A stretch of DNA of 57,951 nucleotides from Acidobacteriota bacterium (GCA_025353165.1 JANXRE010000112.1:1-57951), one strand, 5' to 3'; positions 18,054-27,300 are shown, counted from the first letter of the stretch. A program made the numbers and translations. Notes: generated by a model from the sequence alone, not told the origin.

Positions 18054-19304
18054 CTATTGTAAGAGCAACGCCCGCGCTTCCCCGACGATGAAGAGGGAGC
18101 CGGTCACGAAAACGGCGTCTTCGGGATGGGCTTCGCGCCGAACCACGGCCAGCGCATCTTCGATCGACGGCGCGACGCGGACGCGCGGATCGTTCGCCAT
18201 GTCCGCAATGGCTTCGGGCCTCAAGGACCGGGAATAACGCGCCGCGGTCACAATCACTTCGGCGGCCAGCGGGAAGAGCGTTCCAGTGATCTCGTCCACC
18301 GCCTTATCGCGCATGGTGCCATATACGATCCACACTCGGCGATCCCCGAAGAAGCGCCGGATGTAGGCGGCTAGCGCCCGCGCGCCGGCGGGATTGTGCG
18401 CGCCGTCGAGAAGGATGGCGGGCCGTTCCGAAATCCACTCAAGGCGGCCGGGCCACCGCGTTTGCGCAATGCCGTCCGGCGCGACGCCAAGACGCCGCAG
18501 TGCGAGCACCGCGGTGACCGCATTCTCCACCTGGTGCTCGCCCGCCAGGGGACACTGTACGGTCGCGCCGTCCAGCCGGAAGACGCTGCCGCGAGCGTCC
18601 ACGTGCAATTCGTCCATGCGGGCTTGCGAGGTATGCGTGACCGGCACTCCCAGTTCCCGAGCCCGCTCTTCCAGGATGTTCAGAGCTTCCGGGCGCTGGC
18701 GCGCGAAGATGGCCGGAACACCGGGCTTCAAAATACCGGCCTTCTCGCCGGCGATTTCGCCCAGCGTATGGCCGAGGAATTGTTCGTGGTCGAAGTCGAT
18801 CGGCGTGATTCCGGTCAGAATCGGCGAGACCACGTTCGTCGCGTCCAGCCGCCCGCCAAGTCCGGTCTCGAGCACCACCGTTCCGGCGCGCAGCTCGCGA
18901 AAAAGCAAGAAGGCCATTGCCGTCACGGTCTCGAAATAGGTCGGGTGCGCGTCGATTGCGCCGCTGGTTAGCAGCGTCTCGGAAACGGCATGGACCCGGT
19001 CGAAGGCCCACGTGAACTGCTCGGCTCTCACTGGTTGTCCACGAACCTGGATGCGTTCGGCCGGCTCGGCCAGATGCGGAGAGATGTACAGGCCCGTCGA
19101 CACGCCCGCCGCGCGCAACCCGGCTTCGATCATGGCGCACGTCGAGCCCTTTCCGTTGGTGCCCGCAACATGAACGAAGCGGCACGCCGTTTCAGGATGT
19201 CCGAGCGCGTCGAGGATCACGCGAATCCGTTCGAGCCCGAGCTTGGCGGTCTTAATTTCGTTGCCGAGCGCGTATAAGAACTGCACTGAATCGGGATAGG
19301 TCAT
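18054..19304 (-). CDS. folC: bifunctional folylpolyglutamate/dihydrofolate synthase
   Basis: A 416-residue Mur-ligase-superfamily enzyme that adds glutamate to folates. The ATP site HVAGTNGKGST is at about 46-56; GLYISPHL, LETGLGGRLDATN, DFDHEQFLG and LDGAHNP are FolC signatures. The ATG at 19304 was chosen over 19325 because family similarity begins with MTYPDSVQFLYALG. A large palindromic repeat lies immediately upstream (19313-19423). Confidence 0.95.
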   Translation of the reverse strand: MTYPDSVQFLYALGNEIKTAKLGLERIRVILDALGHPETACRFVHVAGTNGKGSTCAMIEAGLRAAGVSTGLYISPHLAEPAERIQVRGQPVRAEQFTWAFDRVHAVSETLLTSGAIDAHPTYFETVTAMAFLLFRELRAGTVVLETGLGGRLDATNVVSPILTGITPIDFDHEQFLGHTLGEIAGEKAGILKPGVPAIFARQRPEALNILEERARELGVPVTHTSQARMDELHVDARGSVFRLDGATVQCPLAGEHQVENAVTAVLALRRLGVAPDGIAQTRWPGRLEWISERPAILLDGAHNPAGARALAAYIRRFFGDRRVWIVYGTMRDKAVDEITGTLFPLAAEVIVTAARYSRSLRPEAIADMANDPRVRVAPSIEDALAVVRREAHPEDAVFVTGSLFIVGEARALLLQ

Positions 19305-19312
19305 GGGTAACC

Positions 19313-19423
19313 GTGGCGCACGCACTCATGCGTGCCGCGTCGCCACTCCTGGCGACGCCTGTCTTCAGTGCGAGCATGTGTCGAGAAGAGTCTCGACATG
19401 GCACGCAGGAGTGCGTACGCCAC
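19313..19423. repeat. composite palindrome with two internal hairpins
   Basis: The outer arms, 19313-19336 and 19400-19423, are 24 bases each and match as inverted repeats at 22 positions (GTGGCGCACGCACTC... against its complement). Inside lie a perfect 8-bp hairpin (GCGTCGCC, 19337-19344 with 19351-19358) and another (TGTCGAGA, 19379-19386 with 19391-19398). The whole could fold as a three-armed cruciform. It sits between the permease stop and folC start and no T-run follows. Confidence 0.85.
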
Positions 19424-19428
19424 GGGGG

Positions 19429-20754
19429 TCATCGGCGCGCCCTCGCATACAGAAGACGCGCGGAGAGAATCATCACCCCGGCCCCGCCCCACAACTTCGC
19501 TTCGAACACCCAGACATTGCTCACCTCGGAAGTCGGCACTACCGAGGAAATCACCGCCAACGCGGTCATGGCGAAGCCGAACAGTGAGCTCCAGCGCGCG
19601 CCCTCTTTCCAGGCCGCCGCGAAGATGTAGCCGAACGGCCCCAGCCCGGCGATCACCATCATGTCCGTCACCGTCTGGTAGGCGGAGCGCAGGGTGTCTC
19701 CTAGCTGCGCCAGGATCAGGAACAGGGCGGACAGACCGCCGAAGACGAGAATCGAGATGTAAGGCGTTCCCCACCTCGGATGAACCCGGGCCAGCGCGGC
19801 CGGAAGAAATTTGTCGATACCCACGGCGTACGGCAACCGCGCGGCCGATGCGCCGAGCACGCTGAACTGCCCGAGCGCGCCCAACGCGATTAGGATGGCG
19901 ACGAATTGCGGCGCGCGCGGCAGTCCAAATTGATGCCCCGCGACCGATACGCTTTGCGCGAGACCATGCATCGGATTCACGGAGTCAGAGGGCAGGATGG
20001 CCAGCACGCTTCCCGTGGTGATCGCATAGAACAACCCCGCCATGGGCGCGACGATGAGCGCGGACCGCGGCAGAGTCCGTCTCGGATTGCGGATCTCTCC
20101 TCCGAGAATCGGCGCCAGCTCAAGCCCGGTTAGTGCGAAAGCCATTTGCGACCAGAAGTTGATCCGGTCCCAACTGGGCGTCGAGATCCACTCGAAATGC
20201 GTGGCCGGACCGCGCGTCAGGAACACGGCCAAGCCGAGCGCCGCGACTACGGCCGCCATCAAGTAAACGCTCGCTCCTCCGATATTATCGATCCACTTGC
20301 CGAAGCGCAGGCCGAGAACATTCGCGGCGGTCACCAGCGCCAGCGCGCCCAAGGAGGCGGCGAGGACGTAGGTGCGGTTATCGGCGAAGTGCTCGAATTT
20401 CGGGCCCAAGGCGTAGGCCGTCATGCTCGTGTACGCCATAAGCGCGCTGGGAAACCAGAACGTCAGTCCCAGCCAGTACACCCAGAAGCAGAGGAACGCG
20501 TGCCACTCGCCGAAACATTTACGCGTCCAAATGTACAGGCCGCCGGTTTCCGGGTAGCGCGCCGAGAGCCGCGCGATGGCGAACGCCTGGGGGACGAAGA
20601 AGAAGATGGTGCCGAGGATCCAGATGGTGACCGCGCTCGGGCCGCTGCGGGCGGCTGCGGCGATCCAGCGCGTGCCGATAACCCCGACCATCGAGAACAG
20701 AACGAGGTCGCGGAAACCAAGTTCGCGGCGCAAGTTGGCCCCGGTCGGGTGCAT
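19429..20754 (-). CDS. APC-family amino acid permease
   Basis: A 441-residue integral membrane transporter with about twelve hydrophobic segments. LVLFSMVGVIGTRWIAAAA is the glycine-rich first helix of the APC superfamily, and YPETGGLYIWTRKCFGEWHAF matches the intracellular loop of amino acid/GABA/glutamate permeases. Substrate is not determined. It is separated from folC by the composite palindrome. Confidence 0.92.
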   Translation of the reverse strand: MHPTGANLRRELGFRDLVLFSMVGVIGTRWIAAAARSGPSAVTIWILGTIFFFVPQAFAIARLSARYPETGGLYIWTRKCFGEWHAFLCFWVYWLGLTFWFPSALMAYTSMTAYALGPKFEHFADNRTYVLAASLGALALVTAANVLGLRFGKWIDNIGGASVYLMAAVVAALGLAVFLTRGPATHFEWISTPSWDRINFWSQMAFALTGLELAPILGGEIRNPRRTLPRSALIVAPMAGLFYAITTGSVLAILPSDSVNPMHGLAQSVSVAGHQFGLPRAPQFVAILIALGALGQFSVLGASAARLPYAVGIDKFLPAALARVHPRWGTPYISILVFGGLSALFLILAQLGDTLRSAYQTVTDMMVIAGLGPFGYIFAAAWKEGARWSSLFGFAMTALAVISSVVPTSEVSNVWVFEAKLWGGAGVMILSARLLYARARR

Positions 20755-20849
20755 TCGTAGATTATGGCGCAGTACGACTCGCCGGCGTAAAACAAGACCG
20801 CGGGAGCAGCCCCCACGGTCTCAAAACAGCAGTCTCCATTCCCAGCTTG

Positions 20850-22227
20850 GTACTACTGTGTTGTAACTATGACGTTCGGGGCGGACGCGACCCGCGGGGC
20901 CGGAAGCTGGCCGGAAGTTCGGGGATGCGTAGTTCAACATCGCCGGACCGGGCAGAGGGGGAAAAACGGCTTCTCTCCGCTACGAGGAAGCCGTACACCG
21001 CAATACACAGAGTGGCGTGATGATGGAAGCCTCGCCAACCTCTTCCCTCATAGTGTCCGAGGCCGAGTTCCTGCTTGAGTTCCTCATAGTCGCGTTCGAT
21101 CATCCAGCGGTGCTTGGCCACCCTCACCAGTTCCCGGAGCGGCATCGATGCCGGCAGGGTAGATAGCCAGTACTGAGTGGGTTCGCTTTCCCCCTTTGGC
21201 CACTCCATCAGCAACCACTCTTCTGGATATGGTTCTGCTCGCTCATGATCCCGATGGGCCGGCCGGACACGTAGCTCAGCGAAACGCGACGTCCATGCCC
21301 GCCTGGTTCCTGCTCTCCAGGTAATCTTTCTCCAACTGGCCGCCGGGAGAGCCAAGGCCAGCGCCTGGACGGAGAGCGGCTGATAATCTTTGATTCTGCG
21401 CAACAACCGCGGCGGTCTGCCCTGCCCGCTCCATGGCTTGGCCGGCAACGGCGTCTTGCCTGGTTCCCACACGCTGGTGGTGGACTGCACTCCCACCGCA
21501 TACTGCAAGCCTAACTCTGTGAGCCCCTCCCGGAATTGACTATCGACCCCATATCCCGCATCGGCCAACACCGGCGCCGGGGTTACTTCCTCTTCGATCG
21601 CTTGGCGAATCTGTTCCAGTGCAATCTGGGGTTTGGTCTGGAAACGAATCGGCTTGGGCACGCCTGCCTGCTTGCGCCGATCTTCATCGTTGACCCAGGC
21701 TTCGGGCAGATAAAGACCAAACGCGATCGGCAGGCTGGCCTTGTTTGTACTCACCGATAGGCTCACCGCCACGCGGCAGTTGTCCTGCTTGCCCAGTTGC
21801 CCACAATACTGCCGTGCCACACCCACTGAAAGTTTGCCTTTCTTGGGGAAGCCGGTATCATCCACGATCCATGCCTGCACGGGCCCCTTCGCCTTCATCG
21901 CTGAAAGCGCATAGCCACGCACCTGACCCAGAATCAGTTGGTCGCTCCACGGCGCGTCGGCCACCACATGATGCAGCGACTGATGCATGCGGCGCACGTT
22001 GCCGGGAGCCAGCCGTGCTGCCATGGGTTCCACGCTCTTGCGTCCGCCCGGCAATAACAAGCCCGTGCAGTAGGCCTTCAGCGGCACCGCCCGGTCAGCG
22101 TGCCGGGCGGCCTTTGCCAGAACGTCCGGGTATGTCGCGAACCGGTTCTCTTGCGCCTCTGGTGCCGTTGACTTGGTACCCACCAAACCATTCTACACTC
22201 ATATTGTTTTTTATAACACAGTAGTAC
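20850..22227 (-). mobile_element. IS701-family insertion sequence, complete
   Basis: About 1.38 kb. The ends are inverted repeats: GTACTACTGTGTTGTAA at 20850 and its counterpart reading GTACTACTGTGTTATAA inward from 22227, with one mismatch. A single transposase gene fills the element. The flanking bases (CTTG on the left, TAGA on the right) do not form an obvious target duplication. It lies in the gap between the permease and a small acidobacterial gene and disrupts nothing visible. Confidence 0.88.
20867..22186 (-). CDS. IS701-family DDE transposase
   Basis: A 439-residue transposase of the IS4-like/IS701 group. AWIVDDTGFPKKG carries the first catalytic aspartate, VLADAGYGVD the second, and the downstream YEELKQELGLGHYEGRGW the glutamate of the Y-R-E-like motif. 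The frame is intact, so the element may still be active. Its C-terminus ends 17 bases from the left terminal repeat. Confidence 0.93.
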   Translation of the reverse strand: MVGTKSTAPEAQENRFATYPDVLAKAARHADRAVPLKAYCTGLLLPGGRKSVEPMAARLAPGNVRRMHQSLHHVVADAPWSDQLILGQVRGYALSAMKAKGPVQAWIVDDTGFPKKGKLSVGVARQYCGQLGKQDNCRVAVSLSVSTNKASLPIAFGLYLPEAWVNDEDRRKQAGVPKPIRFQTKPQIALEQIRQAIEEEVTPAPVLADAGYGVDSQFREGLTELGLQYAVGVQSTTSVWEPGKTPLPAKPWSGQGRPPRLLRRIKDYQPLSVQALALALPAASWRKITWRAGTRRAWTSRFAELRVRPAHRDHERAEPYPEEWLLMEWPKGESEPTQYWLSTLPASMPLRELVRVAKHRWMIERDYEELKQELGLGHYEGRGWRGFHHHATLCIAVYGFLVAERSRFSPSARSGDVELRIPELPASFRPRGSRPPRTS

Positions 22228-22377
22228 TAGAGAACAAGAAGGTGTGACTCCCGCGGAATTCCGGGCGTCCACTGGATCTAGAATCGCCTTCCGTCCGGTA
22301 GAAGCGCCAGTCTTGTATAGGGTGTGGGTGCGCGACTTGAAAATGACGATTTATCAGTCCCCCTTCTTTGCGGCCTT

Positions 22378-22405
22378 AAGCCTAGCGTATTGATACGCTA
22401 GGCTT
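22378..22405. repeat. perfect 28-base palindrome
   Basis: AAGCCTAGCGTAT is followed by TG and its exact reverse complement, giving a 13-bp stem that extends a further four pairs if one G-T is allowed. No T-run follows on either strand, so it is not a standard terminator. It lies in the 275-base gap between the IS element and the small gene at 22503. That gap holds no other feature I can support. Confidence 0.85.
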
Positions 22406-22502
22406 GAGGAGGCTTGGCGGAACATCGCTGCGCTCCCCGCCTTCAGGCTCATCCTTTCGATGAGAATCTGCTGAGCCCAGGCGGCCGAACGCAAGGGGTA
22501 GG

Positions 22503-22763
22503 CTAGCAGATCTCGGAAGGCGATAATTTGGCGAGTTCCTGGTCGAGATACGAAAGCGCGGACTCGAGTTGCGCCCGGTAGCGGGCGTTGCAGGCCGTTT
22601 GCAGGTCGTGCAAAACTCTCGTGCGGGACATGAGCAGGCTGTCGCGCTTGTATTGCAGTTTGACCGCTTGTGGGTCGGGTCGATGCTTGACGCCGGAGTG
22701 GCGTTTGTCGCCAGCCGATTCGATTTGCGACTCGACTGACTTACTTTCCCAGCCGCGAGCCAT
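22503..22763 (-). CDS. small conserved hypothetical protein
   Basis: An 86-residue, highly charged, probably helical protein (MARGWESKSVESQIES; RDSLLMSRTRVLHDLQ; ARYRAQLESALSYLDQELAK). I recall similar proteins beginning MARGWESKSVE in acidobacteria, but know no function. No signal peptide or membrane segment. Confidence 0.7.
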   Translation of the reverse strand: MARGWESKSVESQIESAGDKRHSGVKHRPDPQAVKLQYKRDSLLMSRTRVLHDLQTACNARYRAQLESALSYLDQELAKLSPSEIC

Positions 22764-22787
22764 AGGCTCTGATTATACCGCTCAGAA

Positions 22788-24440
22788 TCACGGCTTCATG
22801 AGCCAGACCCGGTATGCGCGCGCCTCGGCGAAGGGGACCAACACCAGGGGCCGGCCGTGCGCGCCATCGATGGCGTAGGTCTGCGGTTGTTTCGATAACT
22901 CTCGCAGGGGGGCGTCTGCCGCGGCCGGGCCCGCCGTATCCATGCTGGGCACGGTGGGATTCAGCGACTCCTCCAGCGCCAGCACCTGCGGCCCGCGCTG
23001 GATGGCGACGGATTGGTTGTACGTCGGACGGCCCGGGATTACGTGAACCGTCATGTCCATGCGGATTGCGACTGTGTCCCCATCCTTCCATCGGCGTTCG
23101 ATGGTCAGCCACTCGCCCGGAGTTCCCCTGGAGGTTCCCGCGGTGAACCCGGAGGTCCACTCGGGAACGCGCAGGTAGAGCGGGAACGCGCCGGCGCTCC
23201 GCGGATGGATGGTGAGGTTCACGATTCCGGAGACCGGGTAATCGGTCACGGTCTCGACCGACGCGATGGGTGTTGCAAAGCTGCCCTGTGTGTAGAGCAC
23301 AACCGCCACGCCGTTTCCGCGCTGCCCGCCGGCGAGCGATGGAATCATCGAGATGCCCCGCGGCTCGCTCGAAACGCAGCAGTTGATTCCGGGAGTCGCG
23401 TGCTTTCGGCCGTTCAGCGGCGTGAAGTAACAGATGTTCCCGTTGTCAGGATCCTGAGCGCCCAGCAACTGGTTGTAAACCGTTCGTTCGATCTGCTCGG
23501 CGTAGCGGACGTCGCCGGTCAGCCGCAGCAGTTGCGCTGTGAGTTGCAACCATGTCACCGTGGCGCAGCCCTCGCCGACGTCGTCGGCCTCTTCGCCGCG
23601 GAGATGCAGATCGTCCTGAAAGTGTTCGTGCGAGCTGGTGGTGCCGGTGATGTAGAGCCGTCGATCGTGGATATCGGTCCAGGCTCGCGATGCCGCGTCG
23701 AGCAGCCCGCGGTCGCCCGTCCAGCGATATAGCTCAAGCGCGCCGACGAGGTCGGACATCATCTCGTACCCTTTGGCGTTGGCTGTTTTGTAGACGCTGC
23801 CCGAGAAGGTGAGCGAGGACACCAGCTTCGGCCCGTTCGGCTGTTCCCACGCGCGCACGATGTAGCGGCAGAAGGCGAGGTGCTTGGGATCGCCGGTGTG
23901 CCGGTACAGGTCCACCATCGGCTCAAGCACGCTGGTCGCCGCCATGCCTACATGCGTGCTTGAAAGAATGATGTCGCGCTGTCCGGGGCCGTCGCCGAAC
24001 GTGCGGGCCAGTAGATCGCCGATCTGACGCGCCGAGTCGAGAGCCGGCTGATATTTGAACGTGTCGTAGTACGCGAGCAAGCCGATCAGGTCGTATTTGT
24101 GGACCCATACGTCCCAACTGGTCCAGCGGTTGGGGGTCAGGTAAGTTCCCAGATAGCCGTCCGGCATCTGAGTGGCGATGAGGGCGCGGACCATCCGATC
24201 CATCTGTGCCTTCAGCCGCTGGTCGTGGGTGTTGCGCCACGTGTTGCAGCCCGCATGGAGATACTTGCCGATGTGCTCGCCGATCCAGTCCTGCTCGCCT
24301 GGGCGCTGCTGAAATCCGGCGAGCAGGCGCTTCTCGTCGACGTGCAGCAAGCGCCCTTCGAGGTTGATCTTGAGGCGCTCGCCGAGCATGCCGCCGGGGT
24401 GACTCTGCTCGAAGGCGGCGGGAGTGAACTGGTCTTTCAC
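22788..24440 (-). CDS. GH127-type glycoside hydrolase (DUF1680), putative beta-L-arabinofuranosidase
   Basis: A 550-residue protein of the DUF1680/GH127 family, whose characterised members remove beta-L-arabinofuranose using zinc and cysteine as nucleophile. The (alpha/alpha)6 barrel is represented by DGYLGTYLTP, GHIETEE-type and GEGCATVTW sequences; GINCCVSSEPRG holds the cysteine pair near the active site. No signal peptide, so likely cytoplasmic. The GTG start lies one base beyond the ligD stop, with GGAGAG inside ligD, so it is probably translated from the same transcript. Confidence 0.88.
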   Translation of the reverse strand: MKDQFTPAAFEQSHPGGMLGERLKINLEGRLLHVDEKRLLAGFQQRPGEQDWIGEHIGKYLHAGCNTWRNTHDQRLKAQMDRMVRALIATQMPDGYLGTYLTPNRWTSWDVWVHKYDLIGLLAYYDTFKYQPALDSARQIGDLLARTFGDGPGQRDIILSSTHVGMAATSVLEPMVDLYRHTGDPKHLAFCRYIVRAWEQPNGPKLVSSLTFSGSVYKTANAKGYEMMSDLVGALELYRWTGDRGLLDAASRAWTDIHDRRLYITGTTSSHEHFQDDLHLRGEEADDVGEGCATVTWLQLTAQLLRLTGDVRYAEQIERTVYNQLLGAQDPDNGNICYFTPLNGRKHATPGINCCVSSEPRGISMIPSLAGGQRGNGVAVVLYTQGSFATPIASVETVTDYPVSGIVNLTIHPRSAGAFPLYLRVPEWTSGFTAGTSRGTPGEWLTIERRWKDGDTVAIRMDMTVHVIPGRPTYNQSVAIQRGPQVLALEESLNPTVPSMDTAGPAAADAPLRELSKQPQTYAIDGAHGRPLVLVPFAEARAYRVWLMKP

Positions 24441-24441
24441 G

Positions 24442-26982
24442 CTATCTCTCCTTCACAAGGCGCTCGATTTTGTTCATGGCTGGTTCCAGCGGCTGGGGGC
24501 GATCGAGAACTCCGGCAAACAGGTCGCCCACGGCGGCGAAGCGGGCCGGCGCGTTCTCGATGTTGAATTGCCGCGGCAGCAGATCGGGTTTCAGCTCGTC
24601 CCAACGGAGAGGCGTGGCCACCGGCGCGCCTTCGTGCGGGCGGAGGACATACGGCGCCGAGATCGTTTTCGATTCCGCAATTTGGAGGTAATCGAAATAG
24701 ACGCGGCCTTTCTGGCGGCGAGCGATTGTGCGCGGCGTCGTAAACAAGTCCGGCTTGCGGCCCAGGACGATGTGCGAGATGAGTTCCGCGAACCCGCGCA
24801 CTTGCGCGTAGGTGTAGCGGGGCTCCACCGGGACGTAGATGTGCATCCCGTCGCCGCCGGTGGTTTTCGGGTAGCCGCGCAGGCCGATCTGATCGAGAAC
24901 CTCGCGCGTGAGCAGCGCCGCCTCGACGATCCGGTCGTAGGCGCACTCGACGGGGTCGAGGTCGATGAGCAGGAAGTCCGGCTTGTCCAGCGATCCGATG
25001 CGGCTCATCCACGGGTTTTGGTCGATGCACGCCAGGTTCGCGAGATAGAGCAGCGTCGCGCGATCGTTCGCGATTACATAATGGATGACGCGGCCCTCGG
25101 AGGCGATCGGCTCCAGGCGTAGCCAGCCGCTGAAATCCTCGGCGTTCTTCTGGAAGAAGTAATCCTGGTGGATTCCGTTGGGATAACGCTTGAGCGATAG
25201 CGGACGGTCTTTCAGATGCGGCAGGATCAGGCCGGCGACCGCGTCGTAGTAGTTGACGGCGTCGCGCTTGGTGTAGCCTTCCTCAGGCCACCAGACCTTG
25301 TTCAGGTTGGTGAATTTCAGCGAGCGGCCGTCTACTTCGAGCGTGGCCTCCTTCTGCTTGGCATCCAGCAGCGGCCCGCGTGGCTCCGGCTGCCTCTCCG
25401 ATTCGCGCATCACTTCGCGGGGTTCGATGTCGTCGCGAAGCGCGATGAAGGATGGAGCCCGGAGCTGCCCGTCGGGGGTCCATTCGAGAAAGGCGACTTC
25501 GCACACGAGTTCCGGCCGGACCCAGGTCACCTTGCGGGGAATCTTCGCGCCCTTGCGAAAGGGGGCCTCATCGGCGATCAGCGGTTGCAGCCGGGTGTGA
25601 ATATCGTGAATCGCTTGGTCGTCGAATCCCGTGCCCACCTGTCCCGCGTGCACGAGTTCGCCGTCCCGATACACGCCCAGCACGAGCGAACTGAAGTATG
25701 CCCGCTCGCCGTGCGTGAAGCCGCAGATCAGGAACTCCTGCCGGTTGCGCACCTTGATCTTCAGCCAGGACCGGCTGCGGCGCGATTCGTACTGGGAGTC
25801 GGCGTGCTTGGCCATGATGCCTTCCAGGCCCGCCTGTTTGGCGGCCTCCAGCATCTCGACGCCGCCGGCGGCGAACTGCTCGGAAATGCGGAATCGCTCG
25901 GTCGGAGTCAGCACCTGGCGCAATGCCTTCCGCCTTTCCGCCAGCGGGGCGTTGCGAAGATCGTGGCCGTCCAGATACAGCAGATCGAAGGCAAAGAAGG
26001 TGATGGGCGCGGAGCGCGCGAGATGGGCCACCGTGTTGGGGTCCGTTTGGGAAATGCGGGGCTGAATTTTGGAGAAGCTCGGGCGGCCCTTCTCGTCCAG
26101 CACGGCGATCTCGCCGTCGAGGATCGCGTCGCGAGCCGCCACCTGATGCGGCAGCACACTCATCTCCGGGTATTGGCGCTCGCAGCGGTTGCCGTTGCGG
26201 GAAAGGATGTAGTCGAGCTCACCGTCGCGGATAAAGCACAGCGCGCGGACTCCGTCCCACTTAATCTCGTACAGCCACTGCTTGCCCACGGGTGGAGCCT
26301 CCGTGAGGTAAGCCATCATCGGAGCGATGGCTTTTGGCATCGGCGCTTCGGTCGCGCCTGCGATCTCGATTTTTGCGGAGCGCTTGTTGGCGGGCGGCAG
26401 GTTCTTGGCGATTTCCTCCTGCGTACGGCCGGTTTTCACGCTGCGTGAATGGGCTTCGACATCCCAGTTGATCTCGGCGTACTGGTCCTTCTTCTTGATG
26501 ATGAGCCATTCGTTGCCCTTGCCGCGGCCCTTCATCAGGACGATCGCGTAATCGCCCTTCACCTTCTCTCCGTGCAGACGGAACTTGAGATCGCCGCGCT
26601 GGATCTGGTCGAGGGCCGGAACCTCGCCGAGCATCTCGTAAGTGCCGCAGTCCCAGAGCATGACGCTGCCCGCGCCGTAGTTTCCTTTGGGAATCGTACC
26701 CTCAAAATCGCCGTAGTCGAGGGGGTGGTCCTCGACCATCATGGCGAGATTCCGGCGGGTTGGGTCAAGCGTCGGTCCTTTCGGCACGGCCCACGATTTC
26801 AGGACGCCGGCGATCTCCAGGCGGAAGTCGTAATGCAGGCGGGTGGCGTCGTGGCGCTGCACGAAAAAACGATTGTTCTCGGGCGCGGCCGGCGTGGAGG
26901 GCGGCGGCTCGGGGGTTTCTTCGAAATTGCGCTTGCGCGCGTATTCGCCGAGGTTCCGAGGGGGCATCAAGTGATTGATCAT
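24442..26982 (-). CDS. ligD: DNA ligase D (phosphoesterase-ligase-polymerase)
   Basis: An 846-residue multifunctional enzyme of bacterial non-homologous end joining. Domain order is 3'-phosphoesterase (about 30-190, with HYDFRLE and EDHPLDYGDFEG), ATP-dependent ligase (about 215-530, catalytic lysine in YEIKWDGVRAL near 241) and archaeo-eukaryotic primase/polymerase (about 555-835, LLIDLDP and GGDGMHIYVPV). All three active sites look complete. It needs a Ku partner, but no ku gene is within the window. A second ATG lies at 26967. Confidence 0.96.
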   Translation of the reverse strand: MINHLMPPRNLGEYARKRNFEETPEPPPSTPAAPENNRFFVQRHDATRLHYDFRLEIAGVLKSWAVPKGPTLDPTRRNLAMMVEDHPLDYGDFEGTIPKGNYGAGSVMLWDCGTYEMLGEVPALDQIQRGDLKFRLHGEKVKGDYAIVLMKGRGKGNEWLIIKKKDQYAEINWDVEAHSRSVKTGRTQEEIAKNLPPANKRSAKIEIAGATEAPMPKAIAPMMAYLTEAPPVGKQWLYEIKWDGVRALCFIRDGELDYILSRNGNRCERQYPEMSVLPHQVAARDAILDGEIAVLDEKGRPSFSKIQPRISQTDPNTVAHLARSAPITFFAFDLLYLDGHDLRNAPLAERRKALRQVLTPTERFRISEQFAAGGVEMLEAAKQAGLEGIMAKHADSQYESRRSRSWLKIKVRNRQEFLICGFTHGERAYFSSLVLGVYRDGELVHAGQVGTGFDDQAIHDIHTRLQPLIADEAPFRKGAKIPRKVTWVRPELVCEVAFLEWTPDGQLRAPSFIALRDDIEPREVMRESERQPEPRGPLLDAKQKEATLEVDGRSLKFTNLNKVWWPEEGYTKRDAVNYYDAVAGLILPHLKDRPLSLKRYPNGIHQDYFFQKNAEDFSGWLRLEPIASEGRVIHYVIANDRATLLYLANLACIDQNPWMSRIGSLDKPDFLLIDLDPVECAYDRIVEAALLTREVLDQIGLRGYPKTTGGDGMHIYVPVEPRYTYAQVRGFAELISHIVLGRKPDLFTTPRTIARRQKGRVYFDYLQIAESKTISAPYVLRPHEGAPVATPLRWDELKPDLLPRQFNIENAPARFAAVGDLFAGVLDRPQPLEPAMNKIERLVKER

Positions 26983-27062
26983 ACAAGATTTAACCCCTCG
27001 GTGGGTTCGTTTCGTAATTCTGCTTTTTGAGGGTGCGCGAGTCCCCGGAGCAAGGCCGGGAG
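26979..27062 (-). other. RNEP-family C-terminal tail remnant
   Basis: Immediately upstream of ligD a minus-strand frame ends AHPQKAELRNEPTEGLNLV, its stop overlapping the ligD ATG as ATGA. The AELRNEP signature is the same as in the 5473-5976 gene. Upstream of it the frame runs antisense to an ISL3 transposase fragment, so this is the stump of a family member left at a rearrangement point. Confidence 0.45.
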
Positions 27063-27089
27063 GCGTGCGCGGATCTCATTCAGAAACCG

Positions 27090-27300
27090 CCGAAGAGTTT
27101 CGCGCCTCCTGGGGGCTGGCGCAGCGCGTCCTAAGGACGATTCGCGCCATCGGCGTGGATGAGATTCAGTATGGCCAAGGCCACAAATACCTGACGTTGG
27201 TGTATCCGATCGACCTGGGCTGCACCCGGCGGCTATGGATCGGCCCCGAGGTGGCGGCGAAGATCGAATTCGTCTGCTCGGACACAGTGGAAACCCTAGC
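27090..27300 (+). pseudogene. ISL3-family transposase fragment
   Basis: In one frame: WGLAQRVLRTIRAIGVDEI, QYGQGHKYLTLVYPIDL, RRLWIGPE, then EFVCSD. This is the catalytic-core start of ISL3 transposases (IGVDE...KGHKYLTLVYQID...LLWIG). About 30 residues appear missing between WIGPE and FVCSD, and neither end of the gene is present. Dead. Confidence 0.7.

Noticed and set aside
20790-20825. Hairpin AGACCG...CGGTCT near the IS left end
   Set aside because: The stem is interrupted and no T-run follows; not strong enough to call a terminator.
20845-22232. Target-site duplication for the IS701 element
   Set aside because: The four bases on the two sides differ (CTTG and TAGA), and shifting the ends by one or two bases gives no match.
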